Under the pieces are notes generated by a model. The model had not been told where the DNA came from. It saw only the letters and a list, made by a program, of their open reading frames with translations, and did not search any database. A program made the position numbers and the translations under genes. DNA of 64,000 nt, taken from Parapedobacter sp964498395 (GTDB lineage: Bacteria > Bacteroidota > Bacteroidia > Sphingobacteriales > Sphingobacteriaceae). Below are positions 25,409-33,970 of this stretch, piece by piece. Each line of letters opens with the position of its first letter. The first letter of the stretch is position 1. Where the stretch lies: the NCBI GenBank assembly GCA_964498395.1, contig CAZCHE010000006.1:186001-250000 (forward strand), in the 5' to 3' direction.

Positions 25409-25993
25409 TTGAAGACAACATTTGCTAAAATCATCTCCACACTGGGTCATCCGTTTTTGACTGTTCCCTTGTTTGTGTTTTTTTTGCTTTTTAGCCATGA
25501 ACCGGTATGGAAAGCCGCACTGCTATCCTCACTAATCATTGGCGGTGTCTTTCTGCCGATCGGACTCCGAACGTACCGAGGCGTGCGAAAGGGAACGTAT
25601 ACTAACCTCGACGTATCTGACCAGTCGCAAAGGCAACAATGGTTTATTGCCATGACCATCTTAGTGCTCGTGGTTACCATTGTCCTATGGGCGACCGACC
25701 AGGGAAAAACCTTAAAGGTGGCCACCACCTGTGCGTTGATGCTATTGATCTCGGCACAAATCATCAATAACGTCATCAAGGCCTCCATGCACCTCGCCTT
25801 CCATACGTACCTTTGCTTTTTAGTGCTTTATTTCAGCTGGCCGGTCGGTATTGCCTTTTTTCTCTTCGCTCCGATATTGGCCTGGTCTCGGGTGCACCTC
25901 AACCGCCATGTACCTAAAGAGGTGGTGGTAGGGGCGTTAATGGGCGCGCTTTTTGGCAGTGTTTTTTGGCTTTGGTGTTCGCCAATCACCTAA
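25409..25993 (+). CDS. PAP2-superfamily-like membrane protein
   Basis: A 194-residue protein with about six membrane helices. The start is a TTG behind AATAAGGATA; no ATG is available near the N-terminus. PAP2 marks are partly present: NLDVSDQSQRQ in the first loop, KASMHLAFH in place of the PSGH motif, and SRVHLNRHVPKE matching SR-x5-H-x3-D except that the last aspartate is glutamate. PAP2 proteins remove phosphate from lipids such as phosphatidic acid or undecaprenyl diphosphate. The changed residues make the exact activity uncertain. Its TAA overlaps the TAG of the convergent Nudix gene (CTAA, 25990-25993). Confidence 0.8.
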   Translation: MKTTFAKIISTLGHPFLTVPLFVFFLLFSHEPVWKAALLSSLIIGGVFLPIGLRTYRGVRKGTYTNLDVSDQSQRQQWFIAMTILVLVVTIVLWATDQGKTLKVATTCALMLLISAQIINNVIKASMHLAFHTYLCFLVLYFSWPVGIAFFLFAPILAWSRVHLNRHVPKEVVVGALMGALFGSVFWLWCSPIT

Positions 25994-26403
25994 TCTGCTT
26001 GTTCGGTTAATTTAGCCACGATCGGCTGATCTGCCGCAGCCCAATCTAACTGTGTTAGTTCTGAGGGATACAGCCATTGGTGGTAGATGTGCGCGGTAAG
26101 GTCTATCGGGCCATTGCCAAGTTCGATACTCGTACACAGGTAGGCCTCTAGTGTGATGATAAAGTGCGGATATTCATGCTCTACCGAAAGGTATTGATCT
26201 CCTACATCGATATTGACCCCCAATTCCTCTTTGATTTCACGGACGAGCGCATCCTCGAATGACTCCCCCGGCTCTATCTTTCCTCCGGGAAATTCATATC
26301 TATAACTGATGTAGTCGTACTTGCTAGCCCCTCGCTGCATGCAGAGTATTTTTCCTTCGTGTTGGATGATTGCGGCAACGACATGGTAGTGTGGATTGGC
26401 CAT
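25990..26403 (-). CDS. Nudix hydrolase, MutT-like
   Basis: A 137-residue Nudix protein, close to MutT in length. The Nudix box is complete: GGKIEPGESFEDALVREIKEELGV, with all metal-binding glutamates (REIKEEL). It starts HYHVVAAIIQHEGKILCMQRG, as in MutT-type 8-oxo-dGTP pyrophosphatases that clean the nucleotide pool, but Nudix substrate ranges are broad and the box does not decide the substrate. It is monocistronic as far as can be seen and converges on the PAP2-like gene. Confidence 0.9.
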   Translation of the reverse strand: MANPHYHVVAAIIQHEGKILCMQRGASKYDYISYRYEFPGGKIEPGESFEDALVREIKEELGVNIDVGDQYLSVEHEYPHFIITLEAYLCTSIELGNGPIDLTAHIYHQWLYPSELTQLDWAAADQPIVAKLTEQAD

Positions 26404-26582
26404 GGCCTAAAATAACAACTTTTTTGCTTGCGCCACATCTTTTTAAGCAAACATACGATCAGGGCTTTCAAACGCCACTTTGGCTACAAACCTTCCCAAG
26501 TAAAACACGAAAAAAGCAACCGATACATAATAATGTAGTGCTCCCCATCTCCCCTAATGGAAGTTGGTTGTCTTCGTATGAT

Positions 26583-27761
26583 TTATGCCAGCCGCCTTAC
26601 CGTGGTATCTGCCGTGATACGCAGTCCTTTCGTATGCTCCAACAGATTAATCCCCGGCATTTTGCCCACCTCCAATGATCCGTAACGTTCCGCAATCCCG
26701 AGGAAGGTCGCCCCATTGATGGTCGCCCACTTAATGGTTTCGCTAAACGGCAATTCCGGGAAATACCGCTGCAGCGTTTTCAGTTCGGAGAGGATGCATA
26801 GCCGGTCATTTGAGGCCAGGCTATCTGTACCCAGTGTGATCCGATGGTCGTATTGGATGAAATTTTTCACTTTCGGTAATTCGCCCTCGATATACAAATT
26901 AGCATTCGGACAAAAACACCAGGTTACATTCCGCTGCTGCCGCTCGATAAAAAAGATATCTTTGGAAGATGTATAGGTATTGTGAACCAATTGCACCGAA
27001 GGGCGTGAAGAAAGATAGGATATGACCGTTTGCAAGGAGTCTCTTGCTTGCGCTTTGAAATTGGAAATATCCTTGCCTAATGCCGCATAAAAATCCAAAA
27101 ATTGCCCATTCTTATACCGGAACAACCTGTTTTCCTCTTCACTCTCCTGATTATGGATGCTCAATGGCGTTCCTTGCAAAACGGCCTCTTCGTCAATCAG
27201 CTTGAACAGTTCTTTGGATACGGAGTAGGGGGCATGTGCCGTCAGCGAGGTTTTGTCTTTTTCAAATTGACGTGCGGTTTCCTTTCCCGCTTCAAGTTTC
27301 GTTGCGGCCATCTCCGGTTCAAAGCCAAGTATTTCCACAAACGTGTGGTAATAGACCTCGCTGATTTCCTTGATCGTTGCGGAAATATCGGTGTTTGCGT
27401 GGTCACCCACCGCCACAATCCCATTTTTTTGCATTTGCCGATCGGCCTCCAACATGGCCATTTTAATCTTGTCTTCGGTTGCTTCGCGCAATGACATGAC
27501 CTGCTGCAAAAAAGAAACTAGCCCCTTGCGTTTGGGGATCAATCCGGCCATATGTGACAGCTCCAAATGGCAATGCGCATTCACAAAGCCCGGTGTGATA
27601 ATCCCGCTGTAACGGATGATCTCCTTATCCGCCAACTTCGATTCATCGGGTTCATACACCCCCCTGATGGTACCGTCATCAGCTATTTCCACGACCCCAT
27701 TCTTAACGGCCCCGCGCGTAACCGGTAATAGGTAATCAGCCGAAAAAAAAGTGCTCGCCAT
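26583..27761 (-). CDS. amidohydrolase-superfamily deaminase-like enzyme
   Basis: A 392-residue cytosolic metal-dependent hydrolase. Metal and catalytic positions are visible: HxH in GFVNAHCHLELSHM, the third and fourth histidines in LTAHAPYSVSKE and PLSIHNQESEEE, and the aspartate in LGTDSLASND. This order and the short flanking beta-domain resemble the S-adenosylhomocysteine / methylthioadenosine / aminodeoxyfutalosine deaminase group. It could be a nucleoside deaminase, but no menaquinone or purine gene is adjacent, so the substrate is open. The ATG at 27761 is clear. Confidence 0.85.
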   Translation of the reverse strand: MASTFFSADYLLPVTRGAVKNGVVEIADDGTIRGVYEPDESKLADKEIIRYSGIITPGFVNAHCHLELSHMAGLIPKRKGLVSFLQQVMSLREATEDKIKMAMLEADRQMQKNGIVAVGDHANTDISATIKEISEVYYHTFVEILGFEPEMAATKLEAGKETARQFEKDKTSLTAHAPYSVSKELFKLIDEEAVLQGTPLSIHNQESEEENRLFRYKNGQFLDFYAALGKDISNFKAQARDSLQTVISYLSSRPSVQLVHNTYTSSKDIFFIERQQRNVTWCFCPNANLYIEGELPKVKNFIQYDHRITLGTDSLASNDRLCILSELKTLQRYFPELPFSETIKWATINGATFLGIAERYGSLEVGKMPGINLLEHTKGLRITADTTVRRLA

Positions 27762-27985
27762 ATGATGTTTTCTTAAGAGGTAGTAAACAATCCTTTCTAT
27801 AATGATGCTTTCTCCTATCTCTCCCTCCTAATATGAACAAGGCCATTTCCTCATAGCCGACGGGCCTGTGCAACGAAATCCAGTTGAATCATTCAGGTTA
27901 GGTTCAATTTGAAGAACGTAAGCACAAATATGTGTTTTTTTTTGTGTTTAACCAAACACCAACAAAAATACGGGCAAAAAAGCCG

Positions 27986-27993
27986 TATCTTTG
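27986..27993 (+). promoter_or_regulatory. TAnnTTTG promoter -7 box of rlmN
   Basis: TATCTTTG, 16 bases before the ATG at 28010. It lies inside the longer open frame that begins at 27932, which argues against that longer frame being the gene. Confidence 0.6.
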
Positions 27994-28009
27994 CACTGTG
28001 GCCCATTTG

Positions 28010-29056
28010 ATGTCCAAAATAGATATTCGAAAACTGACCCTCGAGCAGCTCCGAAAGCGGCTTGCCGGTATGGGGGAGCAGCCTTTTCGTGCCAAGCAAA
28101 TTCATGAATGGCTTTGGCAAAAATCATGCACGGATTTCGATGCCATGAGTAACCTCAGCAAATCGCTTCGCGAAAACCTGAAGCAGCATTTCGTCATCAA
28201 TGCCGTAAATGTCAAGCTGGCCCAGCGTAGTGCTGATAGCACCATCAAAAGTAGTTTTGTCCTTCACGACGGAAACATTATCGAGGGCGTGTTGATTCCC
28301 GCTCCTGACCGCATGACCGCCTGTGTCAGTTCCCAAGTGGGGTGTAGCCTCACCTGCAAGTTTTGCGCAACAGGCTATATGGATCGCAAGCGCAACCTCC
28401 ATGCCGATGAAATTTATGACCAGGTGGTGCTCATCAGCAAGCAAGCCCAGGAAAATTATGGGCAGCCGCTGAGTAACATCGTATATATGGGAATGGGCGA
28501 GCCGCTACTCAACTATGCCAATGTACTGGCCTCCATCGAACGCATCACTGCCCCCGATGGACTAAATATGGCGGCTAAACGCATCACTGTTTCCACGGCG
28601 GGGATTGCCAAAATGATCAAAAAACTGGGGGATGACCAAGTCCGCTTTAACCTAGCGTTGTCATTGCATGCTGCCAATGATGAAAAGCGCAACGAAATCA
28701 TGCCTATCAACGAACAAAACTCGTTGCGTGCACTGGCCGAGGCCCTTAAATACTACTACGCAAAAACCAAAAACCCGGTAACCTATGAATACATCGTTTT
28801 TAATGGCGTCAATGACGATCTCTCCGATGCACGGGAGCTGGCTGCATTCTGCAAACACCTCCCTTGCAAAGTCAATATCATCGAATATAACCCCATTGCC
28901 TTTGCCGATTTTGAAAATGCTTCGGAAGACAAAATAGATCGCTTTGCTGATTTCCTTCGGCGCAAAGGCATCATCACCAATATCCGCAGAAGTAGGGGCA
29001 AGGACATCGACGCCGCCTGCGGGCAGTTGGCCATTAAGGAAACAGCAGCTCCCTAA
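28010..29056 (+). CDS. rlmN: 23S rRNA (adenine2503-C2) / tRNA(adenine37-C2) methyltransferase RlmN
   Basis: A 348-residue radical-SAM methylase that methylates C2 of A2503 in 23S rRNA and A37 in some tRNAs. The start ATG 28010 gives MSKIDIRKLTLEQL. The [4Fe-4S] cysteines are C112, C116 and C119 in GCSLTCKFCATGY, and the C-terminal methyl-carrying cysteine is C337 in DIDAACGQL. The intermediate motifs YMGMGEPLLNY and ALSLHAAND are intact. Upstream in-frame sequence from 27932 covers the promoter and is not coding. The ComF-like gene follows by 13 bases. Confidence 0.96.
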   Translation: MSKIDIRKLTLEQLRKRLAGMGEQPFRAKQIHEWLWQKSCTDFDAMSNLSKSLRENLKQHFVINAVNVKLAQRSADSTIKSSFVLHDGNIIEGVLIPAPDRMTACVSSQVGCSLTCKFCATGYMDRKRNLHADEIYDQVVLISKQAQENYGQPLSNIVYMGMGEPLLNYANVLASIERITAPDGLNMAAKRITVSTAGIAKMIKKLGDDQVRFNLALSLHAANDEKRNEIMPINEQNSLRALAEALKYYYAKTKNPVTYEYIVFNGVNDDLSDARELAAFCKHLPCKVNIIEYNPIAFADFENASEDKIDRFADFLRRKGIITNIRRSRGKDIDAACGQLAIKETAAP

Positions 29057-29069
29057 AGACTGCTTGCAC

Positions 29070-29765
29070 ATGGGTATCAAAAGATATCTCAAAGACTTTA
29101 GCTCCCTTTTTTTCCCGCACACCTGTGCCGGTTGCGACGCACCCCTCGCATATGAAGAACGCTTGATCTGCACGGATTGCTGGTATCACTTGCCGTATAC
29201 CCATGCGCACCGCGATCCCCATAACCGGGCAGCAGGTCAGCTCTGGGGGCTAACCCAGCTGGAAGCCGTGGCGTCCTACCTCTATTTTCGCGATTCTTCT
29301 CGCGTACAAAACATCATGCATCACCTCAAATACCAGCAGCGTACCGAGCTCGGAACCCTTTTCGGCGAGATATATGGAAAAACCTTACGCACGGCCAGCC
29401 CTTTCAATGAAGTGGATCTCATCGTGCCGATACCACTCCATCCCACCCGGCTTCGTGAGCGCGGCTACAATCAGGGCGCCTTCTTTGCAAAGGGGCTATC
29501 CTTGTCCATGAAAAAGCCCGTGTTAGAACAGGCCATCATCAGGCATAAGCCCACGAAAAGCCAAACACGAAAAAACCGCTATGAGCGCTACGAAAACATG
29601 CAAGGAACATTCAGGGTGGTCAAGCCTGACCTGCTCGTGGATAAGCACATCTTATTAGTTGACGATGTATTAACTTCCGGCGCGACCATAGAAGCCTGCG
29701 CAACAGCCATCCTCGCCAGTGGGAGCGCTCGGGTGAGTGCGGCGACCATCGCCAAAGCGTTGTAA
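29070..29765 (+). CDS. ComF-family phosphoribosyltransferase-like protein
   Basis: A 231-residue protein. The start ATG at 29070 (MGIKRYLKDFSSLFFPHTC) lies 13 bases after rlmN; a longer frame to 28944 overlaps rlmN and is rejected. The N-terminus holds a four-cysteine zinc finger (HTCAGCDAP...LICTDCW). The phosphoribosyltransferase part has VPIPLHPTRLRERGYNQ and the PRPP-binding loop HILLVDDVLTSGATIEAC. ComF proteins take part in DNA uptake in competent bacteria, but the family is widespread and the reaction is not known. Coupling with rlmN is probably only positional. Confidence 0.9.
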   Translation: MGIKRYLKDFSSLFFPHTCAGCDAPLAYEERLICTDCWYHLPYTHAHRDPHNRAAGQLWGLTQLEAVASYLYFRDSSRVQNIMHHLKYQQRTELGTLFGEIYGKTLRTASPFNEVDLIVPIPLHPTRLRERGYNQGAFFAKGLSLSMKKPVLEQAIIRHKPTKSQTRKNRYERYENMQGTFRVVKPDLLVDKHILLVDDVLTSGATIEACATAILASGSARVSAATIAKAL

Positions 29766-29768
29766 TGG

Positions 29769-29912
29769 CTATCGATGGGCGGCAGGAGCCACAGACTGGT
29801 GTCGGTGTACTGGCGGGCACTTACAGCCCTTGCGAAACAAGCCGCATGACGACAAGGTAAGCATTAGCCCCGTCACCCAGACGAGACGGATCAACATCCC
29901 TTTCTTTATCAT
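29769..29912 (-). CDS. tiny lipoprotein (47 aa) coupled to the VanZ-like gene
   Basis: Starts at ATG 29912, which overlaps the stop of the upstream VanZ-family gene as ATGA (29909-29912), a strong sign of a real coupled gene. The product begins MIKKGMLIRLVWVTGLMLTLSSC, a lipoprotein signal with the lipobox LSSC, followed by GLFRKGCKCPPVHRHQSV. The mature lipoprotein is only about 25 residues, with two further cysteines (GCKC) and a basic, histidine-rich tail. I know no named family. It converges on the ComF gene with three bases between stops. Confidence 0.65.
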   Translation of the reverse strand: MIKKGMLIRLVWVTGLMLTLSSCGLFRKGCKCPPVHRHQSVAPAAHR

Positions 29913-30316
29913 TTCTTCTCCTTTTCTGAATGACCGGTGGCCGAATCGACCGCGTAGGTGTTGTGAAATAACAGGTAGGCGAATACCCCCATGCCCGTGC
30001 CAACAGCATCCGCAAATAAATCCCAAAGCTCCGCGGAACGGTAAGTAAAGATTTTCCATTGGACATATTCGGTAAACAACGCAAACAGTCCGGAAAAGAT
30101 GACAACCCTTATCGATATGCTCCACGACGGCTTTGACGTGCCGAAGCGCCTAATCGCCCCGTAGTAAAGCAACACCGTAAAGACAAAGAAAAACCCGGTA
30201 TGTACCAATTTGTCTATCCCGGGGAATTTTGGAACACTATCCGTGCTTTCGGATGGCAAACTACATAACACCAATATAACAACGGCCCAAAGTAACGCCC
30301 AACGATAATGCTTCAT
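29909..30316 (-). CDS. VanZ-family membrane protein
   Basis: A 135-residue protein with four membrane helices (WALLWAVVILVLCSLP, LVHTGFFFVFTVLLYYGAIRRFG, VVIFSGLFALFTEYVQWKIF, LWDLFADAVGTGMGVFAYLLF). The loop after the first helix (FPGIDKLVHTGFFFVF) and TEYVQWKIFTYRSAELWDLFADAVG are the usual VanZ-like blocks. VanZ gives low-level teicoplanin resistance in enterococci; in most genomes the role is unknown and probably concerns the envelope. Downstream it overlaps a tiny lipoprotein by four bases. It starts 110 bases after gcvH on the same strand. Confidence 0.9.
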   Translation of the reverse strand: MKHYRWALLWAVVILVLCSLPSESTDSVPKFPGIDKLVHTGFFFVFTVLLYYGAIRRFGTSKPSWSISIRVVIFSGLFALFTEYVQWKIFTYRSAELWDLFADAVGTGMGVFAYLLFHNTYAVDSATGHSEKEKK

Positions 30317-30426
30317 TTTTCTTCTTTGCCCGCTACGGAGCCATTATAATGCCAAAAAGAAATACGACACCTGCCTGTTGCACGTCAGATGCCGTATTGT
30401 ATTTGTCCTGAATGGTGTAATCGAAC

Positions 30427-30807
30427 CTATGCAGATACCTGCGCTTGGTATGCCTCAGCCGAAAGCAGCCCCTCTACGTCAGCAGGATTGCCCAACTTCA
30501 CCCGCACCAACCAACCTTCGCCATAAGGGTCTTGGTTCACCAACTCCGGAGAACCGTCAATCTGATCGTTAATAGCCAATACCGTTCCGGTAACTGGCAT
30601 GAACAGGTCAGATACCGTCTTTACCGCTTCTACCGTGCCGAAGACCTCGTCTTGTGCAACTTCTTCGCCAATCGTATTGATATCGATAAAGACAATGTCG
30701 CCCAGTTCTCGCTGAGCAAAATCAGTAATGCCAACGACGGCCTCATCTCCTTCTACACGGATCCACTCGTGGTCTTTCGTGTATTTCAAGTCTGTAGGGA
30801 AATTCAT
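30427..30807 (-). CDS. gcvH: glycine cleavage system H protein
   Basis: A 126-residue lipoyl carrier protein of the glycine cleavage complex; its lipoylated arm shuttles the aminomethyl group between the P, T and L proteins. The lipoyl lysine is K63 in GTVEAVKTVSDL, with the family start FPTDLKYTKDHEWIRVEGDEAVVGIT and the C-terminal NPYGEGWLVRVKL segment (as QDPYGEGWLVRVKL). The start ATG 30807 gives normal length; the longer frame to 30972 reads through the promoter region (TATTTTTG at 30904-30911). gcvP and gcvT are not in the window, which is usual in Bacteroidota. Confidence 0.96.
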   Translation of the reverse strand: MNFPTDLKYTKDHEWIRVEGDEAVVGITDFAQRELGDIVFIDINTIGEEVAQDEVFGTVEAVKTVSDLFMPVTGTVLAINDQIDGSPELVNQDPYGEGWLVRVKLGNPADVEGLLSAEAYQAQVSA

Positions 30808-30903
30808 CGAAATAGATTTTTCTGTTTTTAATGCTTTGATACTGTACGCCCCAGATGGATGGGCAAACGCACGGATATATGGGCTATTTGAATAAAATTT
30901 TCC

Positions 30904-30911
30904 CAAAAATA
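30904..30911 (-). promoter_or_regulatory. TAnnTTTG promoter -7 box of gcvH
   Basis: TATTTTTG on the minus strand, about 96 bases upstream of the gcvH ATG, between the divergent gcvH and anmK genes. Confidence 0.5.
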
Positions 30912-30994
30912 GAACTATTAAGCTTAAAACACAAAATTTAATGCCGACACTCGTTTTTGAAACTTTATCCAAATACTTTTACCTTTACCCGACC

Positions 30995-32191
30995 ATGAAT
31001 AAATCCATCAGCAGGTTATACAGCATTGCCGGAAAAACACAGCGTCTCATTATTGGTTTAATGTCTGGCACATCGTTAGATGGCCTTGATATTGCCCTCT
31101 GTCGGGTTAGCCGGCAAGGACAGGATACTGCGTTGGAACTCCTCCATTTCGTGACCAAGCCCTACTCCGGCGAATTCCGAAGCCGCATTCGGGAAGTATT
31201 CGCCAAGCGAGCCATTGACCAGCAAACACTTTGTGGGCTCAATGCCCTCATTGGTCGTGTACATGGCTCCTTGGTAAACGAGGCCTTGGGCGAGTGGGGG
31301 ATTCGCAACGATGAGATCGACCTGATCGCCAGCCATGGGCAAACCGTATTCCACGCGCCACAATCACTTACTGGAAATACGGATTACCCCAATAGCACCT
31401 TACAAATCGGTGATGGCGACCACGTCGCCACAACGACCGGCATTATCACGATCGCTGACTTTAGGCAGAAACACATCGCGGCAGGGGGAGAGGGCGCACC
31501 ATTGGCAGCGTATGGCGATTACCTGCTCTTTTCCGATACGCACGAAACGCGGTTCCTGCTCAATATCGGGGGTATCGCTAACTTCACCTTTCTCCCACCG
31601 ACTGCACTTGGACAGGCATGCTTCGCCACCGATGTCGGCCCCGGAAACACCTTGATGGATCAATACATGCAGCGCCATTTAGGAAAAGAACTGGATAAAG
31701 ATGCGCTGGTTGCCTCCTCGGGCACCGTCAATGAACCCTTACTCAAGGCCCTCCTTGACCATGCGTTTTTTGCACTCCCTTTCCCAAAAACGACTGGGCC
31801 TGAACTATTTAACCTCGAATACCTAACCCAAGCCCAACACGTGACCGAAACAACCCGCATACCGACAAATGATGTGATGGCTACCCTATGTACCTTTTCG
31901 GCATCCGCCATTGTCACGGCCATCCAGCGGGTGGCGCAAACAACGGGGAACACACATGTTTACCTGAGTGGTGGCGGATTACATAACCCGCTATTGGTTC
32001 GATTAATCAAGGAAGGTCTTGCTGGCACACCCGTATCTTCTTTCGATCGGTTAGGATTACTGCCTGACGCCAAAGAGGCGGCGCTTTTTGCGGTGCTTGC
32101 CAATGAAACCGTAGCCGGTGACGCATCAAACGTAGCGGCCATTCTTGATTCGCCCGCCGTATGCATGGGCAAAATCAGTTTTCCGGGATAA
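30995..32191 (+). CDS. anmK: anhydro-N-acetylmuramic acid kinase
   Basis: Phosphorylates and opens 1,6-anhydro-N-acetylmuramic acid from cell-wall turnover to give MurNAc-6-phosphate. The start ATG 30995 (MNKSISRLYSIAGKT) gives 398 residues. The ATPase motifs of the ASKHA fold are complete: LIIGLMSGTSLDGLDIALC, DLIASHGQTVFHAP, LLNIGGIANFTFLP, ATDVGPGNTLMDQYM and HVYLSGGGLHNPLL. Divergent from gcvH (188 bases apart) and convergent with the DUF2461 gene. In-frame sequence upstream to 30941 lacks a convincing start. Confidence 0.95.
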   Translation: MNKSISRLYSIAGKTQRLIIGLMSGTSLDGLDIALCRVSRQGQDTALELLHFVTKPYSGEFRSRIREVFAKRAIDQQTLCGLNALIGRVHGSLVNEALGEWGIRNDEIDLIASHGQTVFHAPQSLTGNTDYPNSTLQIGDGDHVATTTGIITIADFRQKHIAAGGEGAPLAAYGDYLLFSDTHETRFLLNIGGIANFTFLPPTALGQACFATDVGPGNTLMDQYMQRHLGKELDKDALVASSGTVNEPLLKALLDHAFFALPFPKTTGPELFNLEYLTQAQHVTETTRIPTNDVMATLCTFSASAIVTAIQRVAQTTGNTHVYLSGGGLHNPLLVRLIKEGLAGTPVSSFDRLGLLPDAKEAALFAVLANETVAGDASNVAAILDSPAVCMGKISFPG

Positions 32192-32199
32192 TCAGCGGC

Positions 32200-32886
32200 C
32201 TATTCCTCGCCGAGGGCCTCGTGGAGGAACAGCTTGAAGCCGTACATGCGGCGAAAGGCCTGCAACACCGTTTCCAGCCCATCGGGGCTGGTCAATTGCT
32301 TGTCTTCAAACGATACCGAAGCCGTAAAGCTCTTGAGTTTAAGAAACTCGATATAGGGGTTATCCACGTCAAACCCGGTAGGTGGGCGTTTTAGTTTATC
32401 CTGCTGATCCAATTGGCAGTGATTTTTGAACGTCGGTTCATCCAACAGCTCCTGCAACCGGGCACCGTTATAGTCGATTTCTTGACGGATGGCTGCCAAG
32501 TGGTCTTTCTCCGGCCGCCAATATCCGCCTGCGGCGAAACTATTGCCCGGTTGGATATGCAGGTAATACTCCGGTCCGTTCAGTTTGCGGCCAGCTGTGG
32601 ATATCCCCGCACCTAACCACGTTTTGTATGGCGCTTTATCCTTACTGAAGCGTGTATCGCGGTAGATACGAAACAGGCATTTGGATACGGGTATCTCTTC
32701 CGATATGTACCGGTCGGTTTGGGCCAGGCCGTTGATCACCGCTTGGGTAAAGTCTTTCATGTTTTGCCACACCTGTTCGTAGGTGGCTCGGTTTTCCTGA
32801 AACCATTCCCGGTCATTATGCTCCTTGATAGCTGATAGGAAACGGAACGTCTCTGGGTGTATGGATGTAGTCATGTTAGTTGTCAA
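32200..32886 (-). CDS. DUF2461 (TIGR02453-type) protein
   Basis: A 228-residue protein of unknown function. The start region (HPETFRFLSAIKEHNDREWFQENRATYEQ) and the central block CLFRIYRDTRFSKDKAPYKTWLGAG are the family signatures; GPEYYLHIQPGNSFAAGGYWRPEKDHLAAIRQEI follows. It is soluble and cytosolic, with no signal peptide. The ATG at 32886 gives MTTNMTTSIHPE; the second methionine is an alternative start. It lies 43 bases from the cdsA stop on the same strand, so it may extend that transcript. Confidence 0.9.
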   Translation of the reverse strand: MTTNMTTSIHPETFRFLSAIKEHNDREWFQENRATYEQVWQNMKDFTQAVINGLAQTDRYISEEIPVSKCLFRIYRDTRFSKDKAPYKTWLGAGISTAGRKLNGPEYYLHIQPGNSFAAGGYWRPEKDHLAAIRQEIDYNGARLQELLDEPTFKNHCQLDQQDKLKRPPTGFDVDNPYIEFLKLKSFTASVSFEDKQLTSPDGLETVLQAFRRMYGFKLFLHEALGEE

Positions 32887-32929
32887 AAAGGTTATACATT
32901 TTGATTCAAATCTCGCGTCGATATCAGCA

Positions 32930-33742
32930 TTATGCGTTCCAACTCAACACCAGTTCCAGAAACACCAATACCAATGGTGCGGCAAGCAATAGGCCATCAA
33001 AGCGGTCGAGCAGCCCTCCATGCCCCGGAAGCACAGACCCGGAGTCCTTCACCTGTAGGCTTCGTTTCAACATGGATTCGACGAGGTCGCCAAATGTGCC
33101 GAAAACCGAAACAATAACCGCCATACCTATCCACTGCCAACTCGCTAAAATAGGGAAGTAATGCGCCAGCACCATTGCCGTGACCAAGGCAAGTAATACC
33201 CCCCCGAACAGCCCCTCCCATGTCTTTTTAGGCGAAATGCGCTCGAAAAGCCGGTGTTTGCCGAAAAACTTGCCCACAAGGTAGGCTCCTGTGTCATTTC
33301 CCCAAAGGATTAGCATAAAACCCAATGGGATACGGTAGTCAAATCCGTCCGTGACGAAACCCAACTCGAAAAAGGCCATAAACGGCAATACGACATAAAC
33401 CACGCCTAGCAGCGTATAAGCTATCCGTAAAAACGGGTGGTCTTGTTTTCGGTACAATGCAGCGATAAACACCGCGATGACCAACGGCACACACAGCAAC
33501 AAATAGCGGGTGGACACGTCACCCACGGTGACTGCCGCATATATTCCAAATAACGACAAGCCCAGTATCACTCCCCAAAAACGGCTTGGCTGCAGGGCTT
33601 TGCTCGATACCATCCGGTAGAACTCATCCAGGCAGTATATGCTTAGCAGCACGAAAAAACCCGTGAACGGATATACGCCCAAGAGCATGGATGCGAGTAC
33701 GACAATGACGAAAAAAAGGGCGGTAATGGCTCTGACTTTCAT
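32930..33742 (-). CDS. cdsA: phosphatidate cytidylyltransferase (CDP-diglyceride synthase)
   Basis: Makes CDP-diacylglycerol from phosphatidic acid and CTP, the branch point of bacterial phospholipid synthesis, in the inner membrane. It has 270 residues with about eight membrane helices. The family signature is present: SMLKRSLQVKDSGSVLPGHGG followed by LLDRFDGL. The upstream DUF2007 and CPBP genes run in the same direction, the DUF2007 stop lying nine bases before this ATG, so the three form an operon. Confidence 0.95.
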   Translation of the reverse strand: MKVRAITALFFVIVVLASMLLGVYPFTGFFVLLSIYCLDEFYRMVSSKALQPSRFWGVILGLSLFGIYAAVTVGDVSTRYLLLCVPLVIAVFIAALYRKQDHPFLRIAYTLLGVVYVVLPFMAFFELGFVTDGFDYRIPLGFMLILWGNDTGAYLVGKFFGKHRLFERISPKKTWEGLFGGVLLALVTAMVLAHYFPILASWQWIGMAVIVSVFGTFGDLVESMLKRSLQVKDSGSVLPGHGGLLDRFDGLLLAAPLVLVFLELVLSWNA

Positions 33743-33751
33743 GGTATCGTG

Positions 33752-33970
33752 TTATGCTTCTCCGCCTTCCTGCTCCATTTTGGCCATTAACGTTCGTGCG
33801 GCCTCCTCCATCGTTTCATGAACATACAATTCCACTTGCCCAAACCGGTACGAAGAATCCTGTTTATTGATGATCACTGCTGGTATCTCGTACTCTTCCA
33901 ATAGCTGCTTCGTGATTTCCGCTTCGATGGGGTTGGTCGTGACCAACAGTTTAATCCAGTCTTTCTCCAT
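33752..33970 (-). CDS. DUF2007 small protein (72 aa)
   Basis: The ATG at 33970 gives a 72-residue soluble protein starting MEKDWIKLLVTTNPIEAEIT. The ferredoxin-like pattern LLVTTNPIEAEITKQLLEEY then PAVIINKQDSSY and GQVELYVHETMEEAART matches DUF2007 (putative signal-transducing/PII-like small proteins). It overlaps the CPBP gene by 20 bases and precedes cdsA by nine. The role is unknown; the tight packing suggests a link to membrane-lipid or membrane-protein control, which is inference. Confidence 0.88.
   Translation of the reverse strand: MEKDWIKLLVTTNPIEAEITKQLLEEYEIPAVIINKQDSSYRFGQVELYVHETMEEAARTLMAKMEQEGGEA

Noticed and set aside
27932..28009. N-terminal extension of RlmN
   Set aside because: It covers the promoter TATCTTTG and adds residues not found in the RlmN family.
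29821..30125. Longer frames covering the VanZ gene on the minus strand
   Set aside because: They are other frames of the VanZ gene. Only the short tail from 29912 has a lipoprotein signal and a coupled start.
30808..30972. N-terminal extension of GcvH
   Set aside because: It reads through the intergenic region with the promoter box; GcvH normally starts at FPTDLKY-type sequence.
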